The position numbers and the translations under genes are program-made. Below, in pieces: positions 1 through 7,024 of a stretch of 23,829 nucleotides of DNA. Origin of the DNA: DASPLH01 sp035627675 (lineage in GTDB: Bacteria > Acidobacteriota > Terriglobia > Terriglobales > Acidobacteriaceae); contig DASPLH010000081.1 of the NCBI GenBank assembly GCA_035627675.1, positions 1 through 23,829 of the forward strand, given 5' to 3'. The first letter of the stretch is position 1; each line of letters opens with the position of its first letter. The notes beneath the pieces were generated by a model. It had not been told where the DNA came from, did no database searches, and saw only the letters and a program-made list of their open reading frames with translations.

Positions 1-94
1 CCTGCTGGAAAATGCGCGGGCGAAGGGGCACGAGTTCGAGATCCTGGCGAAACCGGTTCACCCGCAGGATCTGCTGGCGAAGCTGCGGGAATAA
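1..94 (+). CDS. Response-regulator receiver domain protein, C-terminal fragment
   Basis: The frame beginning at base 2 is open to the TAA at 92-94 and gives 30 residues ending ILAKPVHPQDLLAKLRE. The Lys-Pro pair followed by a short amphipathic helix is the beta5/alpha5 end of a CheY-like receiver domain, where the Lys contacts the phosphoryl group. The gene stops right after this helix, so the receiver domain is C-terminal or the whole protein is a single-domain regulator. The start and the phospho-accepting Asp lie outside the window. The assignment rests on this short signature only. Confidence 0.6.
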   Translation, partial: LLENARAKGHEFEILAKPVHPQDLLAKLRE

Positions 95-116
95 GCCGGC
101 TACGCGAGTTTGCGAG

Positions 117-143
117 CCCCGCCGCCGAGGCGGGGTTTTCGTT
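117..143 (+). terminator. Rho-independent terminator after the receiver-domain gene
   Basis: Stem CCCCGCC (117-123), loop GCCGA, stem GGCGGGG (129-135), then TTTTCGTTT. It lies 22 bases after the stop codon of the upstream gene and separates it from the convergent metallophosphoesterase gene. Confidence 0.8.
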
Positions 144-160
144 TGCGCAAAGCTCGAGCG

Positions 161-868
161 CTAGATGTCGAAGACGCGGTAGGGGCGGCCCCCGTTGTGC
201 TGGAGCATCATGTTGAGCGCCACGTTGTGCACGGGAATGCCGCCTGTGGTTTTCCCGTCGAGCGCTCCATGATGGGCGTGTCCGTGGACGATGAGGTTCG
301 CCCCGTGGCGGTCGGCCACCTCCGACAGACGCGAGCTGCCGAGGTAAGGATAGATCTCCGCAGGCTCGCCCTTCACGGTATCGACAATCGGAGCATAGTG
401 CAGGACGATGACGCGCTTCTCGGTGCGGAGCTGCGAGAGAGCGCGCTCGAGTTTCATGGCTTCGTCGATGCCGGCCTGGACAAACGCCTTCACTTCGGTT
501 TCGCCAAACGCCGTCAGGACGCCGCGCCCGAATCCGCCGAGGAATCCCTTGGTTCCGGCGAAGCCAACGCCGTCGCGCTCGTAGGCCGTGCCGTCGAGAA
601 CTTTCACGCCTTCCGCCGTCATCATCTCCATCAACTTCTCGTGATGTCCGCTTTCGTAGTCATGGTTCCCGAGCACGGCGACGATGGGAAGCCGGAGACG
701 GACAAGCATGGCCAGCAGCGACTCCATTTCCGGCGGACGCCCGTAGTTCGTGAGATCACCTGCAAGTACGAGAAGGTCGGCCTCCTCGCGGACGCGGTTC
801 ATCGGTTCGCGGATGCGGTCGTAGTTCTGTGGGGTGAAGTGCAGGTCGGCTACTGCGGCGATCCTCAT
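161..868 (-). CDS. Calcineurin-like metallophosphoesterase
   Basis: The 235-residue product has the complete metallophosphoesterase motif set: D8-x-H10 (DLH), G37-D38 (GDLTN), GNHD with N68-H69-D70, H157 (VLHYAP) and the closing H195-G-H197 (VHGHAHH). These residues bind a di-metal centre and hydrolyse phosphoesters. The small size, without signal peptide or membrane segment, fits a cytosolic enzyme of the YfcE/Icc-like class, but the substrate cannot be read from sequence. Translation starts at the ATG at 868; a strong Shine-Dalgarno is not visible. The gene upstream on the same strand ends 78 bases away with a hairpin between, so co-transcription is uncertain. Confidence 0.88.
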   Translation of the reverse strand: MRIAAVADLHFTPQNYDRIREPMNRVREEADLLVLAGDLTNYGRPPEMESLLAMLVRLRLPIVAVLGNHDYESGHHEKLMEMMTAEGVKVLDGTAYERDGVGFAGTKGFLGGFGRGVLTAFGETEVKAFVQAGIDEAMKLERALSQLRTEKRVIVLHYAPIVDTVKGEPAEIYPYLGSSRLSEVADRHGANLIVHGHAHHGALDGKTTGGIPVHNVALNMMLQHNGGRPYRVFDI

Positions 869-913
869 GATCTGACTGTCGTCTGCCCTAACGTATGCAC
901 GTGCGTGTGATCA

Positions 914-937
914 AGCCCGGCACGTGCAGGCCGGGCT
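914..937 (-). terminator. Hairpin in the gap between two minus-strand genes, possible terminator
   Basis: AGCCCGG (914-920) and CCGGGCT (931-937) form a 7-bp stem with a 10-nt loop just after the nucleotidyltransferase gene. The following bases on the minus strand are only weakly T-rich, so terminator strength is doubtful. Confidence 0.4.
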
Positions 938-946
938 CGCAACGTG

Positions 947-1789
947 TTAAGCGACGTCAGCGGCGTTGCGCTGAACCTGCTCGCCGAGGTCGCTGGGTAT
1001 CTTGCCTTCGCGCAGCGCGCGGCTGCGCTCGATCAGGTTTGCCATCCCCCATTCGTGGACGTCGATAGCGAACATATTCTCGTCCAACAGGCTGCCGCGG
1101 AAATGCGCCCGCGGGTTCGGGTTATCGAGTTGGTCGCGGAGCCGGCCCAACAGGTCGTCCCAGATGCGACGCGGGATGAAGTGAGACTGCGCGGGATAGG
1201 TGTACTGGAAGAGCACCATCGCCCAGAGGACGATCTCCCAGTGCTCGTTCACGGTTTTCAGGACGCGGTCCCAATCGAGCCTGCCCTGCGTGCCGTGGAT
1301 GACATGGACGATATCGGCTCCGTCGAAGCGCTCGCGGCGCGTCACGAAGAGCTTGGAAGCGATGAGTTCCTCGGCTCCAAGCACCCGCGACGGCACGCCG
1401 AGGATATCTGCCGGAGCTGCACGCTCAATCCATGACCGGTCCACGCTGATGACGGCATTGCTCATCCCGGTGATGAGGTCAACGAAGAAGTCGGCGCGGT
1501 GCGCCTTCGCCAGCCAAACGGGGTCGCACACCTCGGTCTCGAACCCGTGCGCCGCCAACTCGCTCAACGCCTTCGGAACGTCTTCGGGGGCGAGGAAGAG
1601 ATCGAGGTCCTTGGTGTCGCGCCAGATACCGGTGTGCTTCTGAAGAGCGAACGCACCCGAGACGACGTAGGGGACGTTTCGCGCGTTCATCAGTTCCAAA
1701 ACTTCAACGAAAAGGCGTCGCTGTTCTGGAGGAAAGTTCGGCGGCGTCGAGGTGCTGACCGGAAGAATGGGCTCTTCAGTTTTTCCCAC
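947..1789 (-). CDS. Nucleotidyltransferase-fold protein (AbiEii/MNT-like superfamily)
   Basis: The product is 280 residues if translation starts at the GTG at 1789. That start has GAGG 8 bases upstream; the frame stays open to 1930, but the added residues look like non-coding sequence. The N-terminal part shows a Pol-beta-type nucleotidyltransferase core: SGAFALQ (44-50), then R57-D-T-K-D61-L-D63-L, with the metal-binding D-x-D at 61/63. The C-terminal half is alpha-helical and unassigned. Proteins of this kind include tRNA- or protein-modifying nucleotidyltransferases and the toxin half of AbiE systems. No antitoxin-like neighbour is present, so a housekeeping or orphan role is equally possible. 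It lies upstream of the phosphoesterase on the same strand. Confidence 0.65.
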   Translation of the reverse strand: MGKTEEPILPVSTSTPPNFPPEQRRLFVEVLELMNARNVPYVVSGAFALQKHTGIWRDTKDLDLFLAPEDVPKALSELAAHGFETEVCDPVWLAKAHRADFFVDLITGMSNAVISVDRSWIERAAPADILGVPSRVLGAEELIASKLFVTRRERFDGADIVHVIHGTQGRLDWDRVLKTVNEHWEIVLWAMVLFQYTYPAQSHFIPRRIWDDLLGRLRDQLDNPNPRAHFRGSLLDENMFAIDVHEWGMANLIERSRALREGKIPSDLGEQVQRNAADVA

Positions 1790-2113
1790 GTTTGTTTCCT
1801 CGCCCGTGCCGAAAGTTTGATGACAGATGCCCGCCATGGCGTTGTTACACACGCCGGGAATCCCGCTTGCACTGGTACTTACACCGATATCGCGAACAAG
1901 GTTGTGGAAGATGCTGCACCGGTCGCCCACGCCGGTTGACCCGTCGGAACAACTCTGGGTCCATCTTCAGCAACTATCCCGTATGTCTGGACGGCTCCGT
2001 CCGCGGCCGGCATCGGGTACACGTTTACGCACACCGATTGACATTCCCACGGTTGACATTCCCAATGTGCTCAGAAAGGCGTGCTTCGCCCGGCTTGCGG
2101 CATCTAACAAACC
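1790..2113. other. Divergent intergenic region, about 320 bases
   Basis: This gap separates the minus-strand nucleotidyltransferase from the plus-strand LigD polymerase gene and should hold both promoters. Short open frames cross it but resemble no protein family. The only clear structure is a pair of perfect 12-bp direct repeats at 2038-2064, listed separately. Confidence 0.6.
2038..2064 (+). repeat. Two 12-bp direct repeats TTGACATTCCCA upstream of ligD
   Basis: TTGACATTCCCA occurs at 2038-2049 and again at 2053-2064, with start-to-start spacing of 15 bases. Each copy begins with the consensus -35 hexamer TTGACA. No good -10 lies 17 bases downstream of either copy; CAATGT at 2063-2068 is a weak candidate 19 bases after the first. 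The pair may be a promoter plus operator for the polymerase gene that starts 50 bases later. Confidence 0.5.
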
Positions 2114-3166
2114 GTGCCGAAGAATGAGCAGATCGTCGACATCGAAGGGAAGCCGGTTAGGATCTCGAATCTGGACAAGGTGATGTACCCGGAAGCGGGC
2201 TTCACCAAGGGTCAGATCATCGACTACTACGTTCGGATCGCACCCGTCCTGCTGCCGCATCTGCGCGGGCGTCCGCTCACGCTCAAGCGATATCCCAACG
2301 GCGTGAACGGCATGTTCTTCTACGAGAAGAACTGTCCGGCACATCGTCCCGAGTGGGTGCAGACGGCGCCTATCTGGAGTCCCGGAAACGACAAGTGGAT
2401 GAACTACTGCCTGGCGCAGGACCTGCCGACGCTGGTCTGGGCGGCAAACCTCGCCGACATCGAACTGCACACCTCGCTGTCGCTGGGATCGGATCCGATG
2501 CGTCCGAGTTTCATCGTCTTCGACCTCGATCCCGGAGAGCCGGCCAACATCGTGCAGTGCTGCCAGGTAGGCCTGTGGGTGCGCCAGATCTTTGCCGCGC
2601 TGGGACTCGAAAGCTTCCCGAAGAACTCGGGCTCCAAGGGATTGCAGGTGTACGTGCCGCTGAACACGGCAGTGACCTACGACGAGACAAAGCCCTTCGC
2701 GCATGAACTTGCGCGCGTGCTGGAGCGGCAGCATCCCGACCTCATCGTCAGCGACATGAAAAAGGCACTGCGCGTCGGCAAGGTGCTCGTGGACTGGAGC
2801 CAGAACGACGACCACAAGACGACCGTCTGCGTGTACTCGCTGCGCGCGAAGGCTCGGCCCACGGTCTCGACTCCGCTGCAGTGGGAAGAAGTCGAGCGCT
2901 GCGGCAAGCAGGGCGACCCGAACCTGCTGGTGTTTACCTCCGACCAGGTGCTGGAGCGCGTGGCGAAGTTCGGAGACCTCTTTCAACCGGTCCTGTCCAC
3001 GAAGCAGAAGCTGCCGTCGATCGAGAAGTTGCTGGCGTTGTCGCCAGCGCAGGCGGGGAAGGCGGTGGTCAGCCGCCCACCGGCGAAGCGCACCGCGTCC
3101 GCCCAGGAACGCAAGCGAGTGATGGGAAAGGCCGCGGCGAAGAAGACGAAAACGAAGTCGGCCTAG
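2114..3166 (+). CDS. ligD: LigD-type NHEJ polymerase/primase domain, stand-alone
   Basis: The 350-residue protein matches the polymerase domain (PolDom, archaeo-eukaryotic primase fold) of bacterial LigD, which fills in ends and adds ribonucleotides during non-homologous end joining with Ku. Visible family features are N-terminal NLDKVMYPEAGFTK, H119 in the IELH motif, the catalytic F-D137-L-D139-P, S172-G-S-K-G and D227 in VLVDW. The tail after about residue 300 is Lys/Ala-rich and basic, suggesting DNA contact. The ligase and 3'-phosphoesterase modules of classic LigD are absent, and no Ku gene is in the window, so partners must be encoded elsewhere. The start is the GTG at 2114; no strong Shine-Dalgarno is seen. 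Confidence 0.88.
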   Translation: MPKNEQIVDIEGKPVRISNLDKVMYPEAGFTKGQIIDYYVRIAPVLLPHLRGRPLTLKRYPNGVNGMFFYEKNCPAHRPEWVQTAPIWSPGNDKWMNYCLAQDLPTLVWAANLADIELHTSLSLGSDPMRPSFIVFDLDPGEPANIVQCCQVGLWVRQIFAALGLESFPKNSGSKGLQVYVPLNTAVTYDETKPFAHELARVLERQHPDLIVSDMKKALRVGKVLVDWSQNDDHKTTVCVYSLRAKARPTVSTPLQWEEVERCGKQGDPNLLVFTSDQVLERVAKFGDLFQPVLSTKQKLPSIEKLLALSPAQAGKAVVSRPPAKRTASAQERKRVMGKAAAKKTKTKSA

Positions 3167-3178
3167 CGATCCGCAGAG

Positions 3179-3214
3179 TACCCACCTCTACCGTGCGAAA
3201 GGCAGAGGTGGGTA
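3179..3214. terminator. 11-bp perfect inverted repeat between convergent genes
   Basis: TACCCACCTCT (3179-3189) and AGAGGTGGGTA (3204-3214) pair perfectly around a 14-nt loop. It sits between the ends of ligD (plus) and the exported-protein gene (minus), a natural place for a bidirectional terminator. No T-tract follows on either strand, so a dispersed palindromic element is an alternative. Confidence 0.5.
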
Positions 3215-3221
3215 TGGTCGG

Positions 3222-4052
3222 CTATTTGTGTGGTTGATCGTAATGGGCCTGGAGGTTCCCGCCCGTCAGTTTCTGCTGAGGAACGTGAAGCACGACGACG
3301 GTCGGATCCGCGGTCTTGAAGATCCTGAAGGCTGCCTCGTCGTTTCCGCCCGGCTCGCCATAATCGACAAACGTGAATTCGATCGTGTAGCCATCCTCGC
3401 CGTTATAGCGTCCTGTCCCGACACCCCGCATGGTGTCGAGCGGAGCCGCCGGAGGCGCCTGGATGATGTTCGGATCGTCCGAACACTCGACGGTGGTCAT
3501 GTGCTCCGTCATGTGGAACTGATTGCCGCCCCAGTTCACTTCGAGGTTGTTGGAGAGCAGCAGGTCGCAGTGGACGGTAAGTCCGCGCGTGACGCGAGCC
3601 GCGCCAACGCGAACCTGGTGGCCTCCGCCAGTGAACCGGCCGAGACCGGTAGAAGCCTGACAGGCCTCGGTTGGGATCGTCACCACAACGGATTCCGACT
3701 GGCCTCCGCTATGTCCATTTCCCCAGGGTACTGCGGCATACGCCGTAACCGTCACAGGATCGCCCGGGCCGGCCCCTGCGGGCGCGGGCGCGGACCCTGA
3801 GAACGAGTACGTGGGGCTAACGTAGGCGCCGCTGGCGATCTTCACCCCGTTGAACAGGATATCGATCTGTGCATTCTCTCCCTCGCCCGGGTTGAGGCTC
3901 CAGGACGTGGAGGTGTACTGAATCACCGCTGTGCCAGAGTCGTCGCAGACTACGGACGCCGCGATTGTCGGGTGATGTGCCCACGCGGCACTCGCAACCA
4001 TGAACTGGAACGCGATAGTTGCCAGCGCGAGGAGAAGCTTCTTCGTCTTCAT
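3222..4052 (-). CDS. Exported protein with C-terminal GGGH...GGN-Q-AH domain
   Basis: The ATG at 4052 is preceded by AAGGAAG and begins a clear signal peptide (MKTKKLLLALA..., cleavage likely after AWA near residue 25), leaving about 250 mature residues. Residues about 26-125 look like a beta-rich domain with an FNGVKIASG segment. The C-terminal half starts with GRFTGGGH and contains HCDLLLSNNLEVNWGG, a DDPNI segment, GTGRYNGEDGYTIEFTF, DYGEPGG and a final GGNLQAHYD. I recall this half as a domain found at the end of many secreted bacterial proteins (called post-COAP-1 in databases), but the name is from memory. Function is unknown; an extracellular or periplasmic location is expected. A frame extension upstream to 4220 is not needed. 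Confidence 0.7.
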   Translation of the reverse strand: MKTKKLLLALATIAFQFMVASAAWAHHPTIAASVVCDDSGTAVIQYTSTSWSLNPGEGENAQIDILFNGVKIASGAYVSPTYSFSGSAPAPAGAGPGDPVTVTAYAAVPWGNGHSGGQSESVVVTIPTEACQASTGLGRFTGGGHQVRVGAARVTRGLTVHCDLLLSNNLEVNWGGNQFHMTEHMTTVECSDDPNIIQAPPAAPLDTMRGVGTGRYNGEDGYTIEFTFVDYGEPGGNDEAAFRIFKTADPTVVVLHVPQQKLTGGNLQAHYDQPHK

Positions 4053-4445
4053 GTTCTTCCTTGTCGGTCTGTGTGGGTTGGGCGCATGCGCCGACGCAGT
4101 CGAGCCCCGGCGCGCTCGCCAGTGAACCAGGTTTGGGAGTTTCCGGACTCCAGGATCAAGGGCCGTGGGACTGTCCCAACTGCAAGCAATACGGAAGCCA
4201 CATGGGTCGAGTGGGCACAACTACTGATGTCAGGAGCTTACCCGAGGATTGATATCACTCTATGAACGTGCGAGTTACTTCGCATGCACATCGGGGAAAG
4301 TCATTTCAGGTAAGTTACCGGGCGATGCGGCGCCCGGAGCCGTTTCCGTCGGCGCGCCGGGGGCAATGGCTGGGGGCGAGGCTTGCAGCGGCGCAATAGA
4401 AAACCCCGGCCGTGGAGGCCGGGGCTTCGCATTTCGTGGCATGCG
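4053..4445. other. Intergenic region, about 390 bases, no gene seen
   Basis: This region lies between two minus-strand genes. It should contain the promoter of the exported-protein gene, though no convincing -10/-35 pair was found. A 13-bp palindrome TGGGACTGTCCCA occupies 4166-4178, about 115 bases upstream of that gene. The terminator of the S41 protease gene is at 4400-4424. Open frames here look like chance frames. Confidence 0.55.
4400..4424 (-). terminator. Rho-independent terminator of the S41 protease gene
   Basis: On the minus strand CCCCGGCC, loop TCCAC, GGCCGGGG is followed by TTTT. The hairpin (4404-4424) lies about 20 bases downstream of the ctpA-like stop codon. Confidence 0.8.
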
Positions 4446-6131
4446 TTATTGGTTGGCGAGGCGGGCGCTGTTGCGCTCGGCGATGACCCGGCGAGCGTTG
4501 TCGGCCAGCGCCTTGGCCTGGGGCATCAGTTCAAGAGCCTTGAGCACGTTCGGATCGGTCTCGGCGTGAACGCGCAGGCCCTCCTGCTGTCCGAACTCGT
4601 TGATGTACAGCTCGGCCTTGATGTTCCCCTTCACCCAATCCATGTTCTCCGCCAGTTCGGCTTCCGTGAAGGGAACCTTCTGCTGGTCGAGGAACTTGCG
4701 GAACTCCTGCATGACCTGATCGTCCACTTCGAACTGCTTCGTCACGTGGCGGCCGACGAGGTAGTGCTTGGCGAAGTTGAAGAACGCGTACTTCTGAACG
4801 AGCGCATCCTGGAACTTGTTGGATTTCTGCGCGGGCAGTCGAACGTCCGGAGCGATACCGCCGCCGCCGTAAACCGTGCGTCCGCTATCGGTCAGCTTCA
4901 CTTCACGGTTGGCGTTGTTCTGATTGCCGTTGCCGTTCGGCGGCGCTCCGTTTGCGCCGTTGGGCGCGGCGGTGCCGTTCGGAGGAGGAGCGTTCGGGTC
5001 CGCAGCCTTTTCTTCCTCGCCGCGTGCGTAGTAGTAGTCGTAGAGCGAGACACCCGTGTATTCACGCTGGATGAGGCGTCCGCTCGGCGTGTAGTAGCGC
5101 GCGGTGGTCAGCGCCAGACCAGTGTTTTCCGATAGCGGATACACCGTCTGCACAAGGCCCTTGCCGAAGGTGCTCTCGCCGACGATCAGTCCGCGATCGT
5201 GGTCCTGGATAGCGCCGGCCACGATCTCAGCCGCCGACGCAGTGCCGCGGTTGACGAGCACGACGATCGGGTAATCCTTGCCGGAGCTGCCGTGAGGAGC
5301 GCGGTAAACCTTCTCGGGCGAGTTGCGCCCGTGATGGCTGACGATGACCTGTCCCTTCTTGAGGAACCTGTCGGCGACGCCCACGCCTTCGCTGAGCAAC
5401 CCGCCGGGGTTCTGTCGAAGGTCAAGCAGCAGGCCTTTGATGTCGCCCATCTCTTCCAGCGCCTTGCTGACTTCCTGCTCGGTGGTTTCCTGGAAACCCG
5501 TGATGTGGATATAGCCGATGCCCGGGCGGATCATGAAGTGCAGATCGACCGAGTAGCGCGGGATTTCGTCGCGCACGACGGCGAAGTCGATCGGCTTCTC
5601 CGAGCCTTCTCGAAGCACGGTGATGTGAACCGTCGTCCCCTTGGGCCCCTTCAGCAGTTCGGCGACGTCACTGGTCGTCATGTTGTCGGTCGGCTTGCCG
5701 TCCACGGCGACGATGACGTCTCCCGGACGGATGCCCGCGCGATACGCCGGTGCGCCCGCGAACGGAGCGATGACGATGACCTTGTTGTTGCGGGGTCCAA
5801 CCTGCATTCCCACGCCGTAGTACTTGCCGCGTTGCTCTTCGCGGAGCAGGGAGTACGACTTCGGATCGAAGAAGTTCGAGTGCGGGTCGAGGACTCGCAG
5901 CATTCCGGGGATCGCGCCGTTGTAGATCGCCTTGTCGGCGCTGACCGGCTCGGCATAGTTCTTCTCAACCACGTCGTAAACCTGGGAGAAGACACGCAAG
6001 CTTTCGCGGATATCGGCGTCGCTGCTGGGAGAAGCCGTCCCGACGCGCTGTCCGAAGACAACGCCCAGAAAGCCGCACAGCAGGACAATGGTGAAGACGA
6101 GAACCAGTGAACGACGAGAACTACCGGCCAT
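4446..6131 (-). CDS. ctpA: S41 family C-terminal processing peptidase (CtpA-like)
   Basis: The 561-residue protein starts at the ATG at 6131, with AAGGA 5 bases upstream. It has an N-terminal membrane anchor or signal (residues 8-27), a PDZ domain about 105-190 (YYGVGMQV..., GIRPGDVIVAVDG) and the S41 catalytic domain about 200-365. The Ser/Lys dyad is S299 (GTASAAE) and K324 (TFGKGLVQ), 25 residues apart as in the family. These periplasmic serine proteases trim C termini of envelope proteins. Residues about 373-409 are a Pro/Asn/Gly-rich low-complexity linker inserted before the end of the peptidase core (GGGGIAPD), followed by a helical C-terminal region. The longer open frame to 6317 is not supported by a ribosome-binding site. 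Confidence 0.92.
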   Translation of the reverse strand: MAGSSRRSLVLVFTIVLLCGFLGVVFGQRVGTASPSSDADIRESLRVFSQVYDVVEKNYAEPVSADKAIYNGAIPGMLRVLDPHSNFFDPKSYSLLREEQRGKYYGVGMQVGPRNNKVIVIAPFAGAPAYRAGIRPGDVIVAVDGKPTDNMTTSDVAELLKGPKGTTVHITVLREGSEKPIDFAVVRDEIPRYSVDLHFMIRPGIGYIHITGFQETTEQEVSKALEEMGDIKGLLLDLRQNPGGLLSEGVGVADRFLKKGQVIVSHHGRNSPEKVYRAPHGSSGKDYPIVVLVNRGTASAAEIVAGAIQDHDRGLIVGESTFGKGLVQTVYPLSENTGLALTTARYYTPSGRLIQREYTGVSLYDYYYARGEEEKAADPNAPPPNGTAAPNGANGAPPNGNGNQNNANREVKLTDSGRTVYGGGGIAPDVRLPAQKSNKFQDALVQKYAFFNFAKHYLVGRHVTKQFEVDDQVMQEFRKFLDQQKVPFTEAELAENMDWVKGNIKAELYINEFGQQEGLRVHAETDPNVLKALELMPQAKALADNARRVIAERNSARLANQ

Positions 6132-6203
6132 TTGTATCCTTCGAAGTTGCTCGAGAGCTGTCCCCGACAGCGCCCGACAGCCGTTAAGCCGTTGATTTTC
6201 CGC

Positions 6204-6212
6204 AGTATAGCA
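6204..6212 (-). promoter_or_regulatory. Possible extended -10 promoter of the S41 protease gene
   Basis: The minus strand reads TGCTATACT here, an extended -10 (TGn-TATACT) about 73 bases before the ATG at 6131. No recognisable -35 lies 17 bases upstream, which is common for extended -10 promoters. Confidence 0.4.
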
Positions 6213-6362
6213 CGCATTCTCCATGCGCTCTCGCAGCGCCCCAGCGCAGCGGCGCGAAACACGAACCTGCGTTGAGTTTGAGATGCGAGCAGCCCGCTGA
6301 AAGGTGCGAACTTTCAACGACTCCGCCAGGAGTTAGACGGACGAGAGGCGGAGGCGTTTAGG

Positions 6363-6497
6363 AAAGGTTTCGAGGTTTCCGAAAAGAAGGTTTCGGAGGT
6401 TTCGCAGGTTGAGAGAAGTTTCCAGCTGTTCGAATCCGAACCTCCGCAACCCTCGGAAATTTCCGCAACCTCCGAAAACTTCGAAACTTCCGAAACC
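6363..6497. repeat. Degenerate GTTTC/GAAAC word array forming an imperfect inverted repeat
   Basis: The left half (6363-6422) repeats GTTTC every 8-14 bases (GAGGTTTCC, AAGGTTTCGG, GAGGTTTCGC). The right half (6437-6497) carries the complementary words (CCGAAAC, TTCGAAAC, CTCCGAAAA). TTTCGGAGGTT at 6391-6401 pairs perfectly with AACCTCCGAAA at 6467-6477, and the match continues outward with one mismatch over 16 bases. The composition differs sharply from the neighbouring coding DNA. Confidence 0.65.
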
Positions 6498-6580
6498 CGC
6501 TCTGGGCCTTAGGCCCCGTGGTGCTCTCATTAGCACAAATGCCTGATGTTGCCGCCCTGAGGGGGTTGTATAGTGTTGAT

Positions 6581-7024
6581 ATGCAACTCGGAATGTCAGA
6601 GATGATCTTCATCTTCCTGTTGGCCCTTATCATTTTTGGGCCGCGGAAACTTCCCGAGATCGGCAGGGAAGTTGGGAAGGCTCTGGCGGAGTTCAAACGG
6701 GCCAGCAACGACTTCAAGCACCAGCTTCAAAACGAAGTGGATCAGCTGACGATCGAAGAGGAACGGAAGAAGTACCGCGACAACGCGGAGCAGCTTCTGA
6801 AAGAGGCCCAGGGTGGATTCAGCGTGCAGCCGCCCAGCCAGGGCGGTGTGGCCCGGACGCTGAGCGACGCCGGTGTTTCTGCCGAAGACCTCCGGGCTCC
6901 TTCGGCGACTCGCGTAGAGCCGCTGCCGTCCGAAGCGCCCGCGGAACCCACGCCGGATCTCGTGAGCTCCGAACCGCAGCCTCAGCCCGCCATCCCAACC
7001 GCGTCGAAGGAAACCAATGTCTAG
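6581..7024 (+). CDS. tatA: Twin-arginine translocase subunit TatA/TatB
   Basis: The 147-residue protein starts MQLGMSEMIFIFLLAL at 6581, giving one short N-terminal transmembrane helix (about 7-19). The hinge FGPRKLPEIG (19-28) and an amphipathic helix (REVGKALAEFKRASNDF) are the hallmark of TatA/B/E proteins. The long Pro/Glu/Ala-rich tail (about 95-147) makes it longer than typical TatA and nearer TatB in size; one such subunit may serve both roles. Tat moves folded proteins across the inner membrane. The stop overlaps the tatC start by 8 bases, so the two are translationally coupled. An ATG at 6593 is an alternative start. Confidence 0.92.
   Translation: MQLGMSEMIFIFLLALIIFGPRKLPEIGREVGKALAEFKRASNDFKHQLQNEVDQLTIEEERKKYRDNAEQLLKEAQGGFSVQPPSQGGVARTLSDAGVSAEDLRAPSATRVEPLPSEAPAEPTPDLVSSEPQPQPAIPTASKETNV

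Larger units (their letters stand above)
6132..6580. other. Divergent intergenic region, about 450 bases, no gene seen
   Basis: This gap separates ctpA (minus) and tatA (plus). It holds the likely ctpA promoter near 6204 and a repeat-rich stretch at 6363-6497. A TATAGT hexamer at 6569-6574 lies so close to the tatA ATG (6581) that it would give an almost leaderless transcript. Short open frames in the repeat region are translations of the repeat words and not genes. Confidence 0.6.

Noticed and set aside
1967..2986. A 339-codon minus-strand ORF over ligD
   Set aside because: Shadow of the LigD polymerase gene; high-GC antisense frame with His/Arg/Val-rich composition.
6333..6717. Minus-strand ORFs over the repeat region upstream of tatA
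   Set aside because: They translate the GTTTC/GAAAC words into repetitive peptides and run into the tatA antisense.
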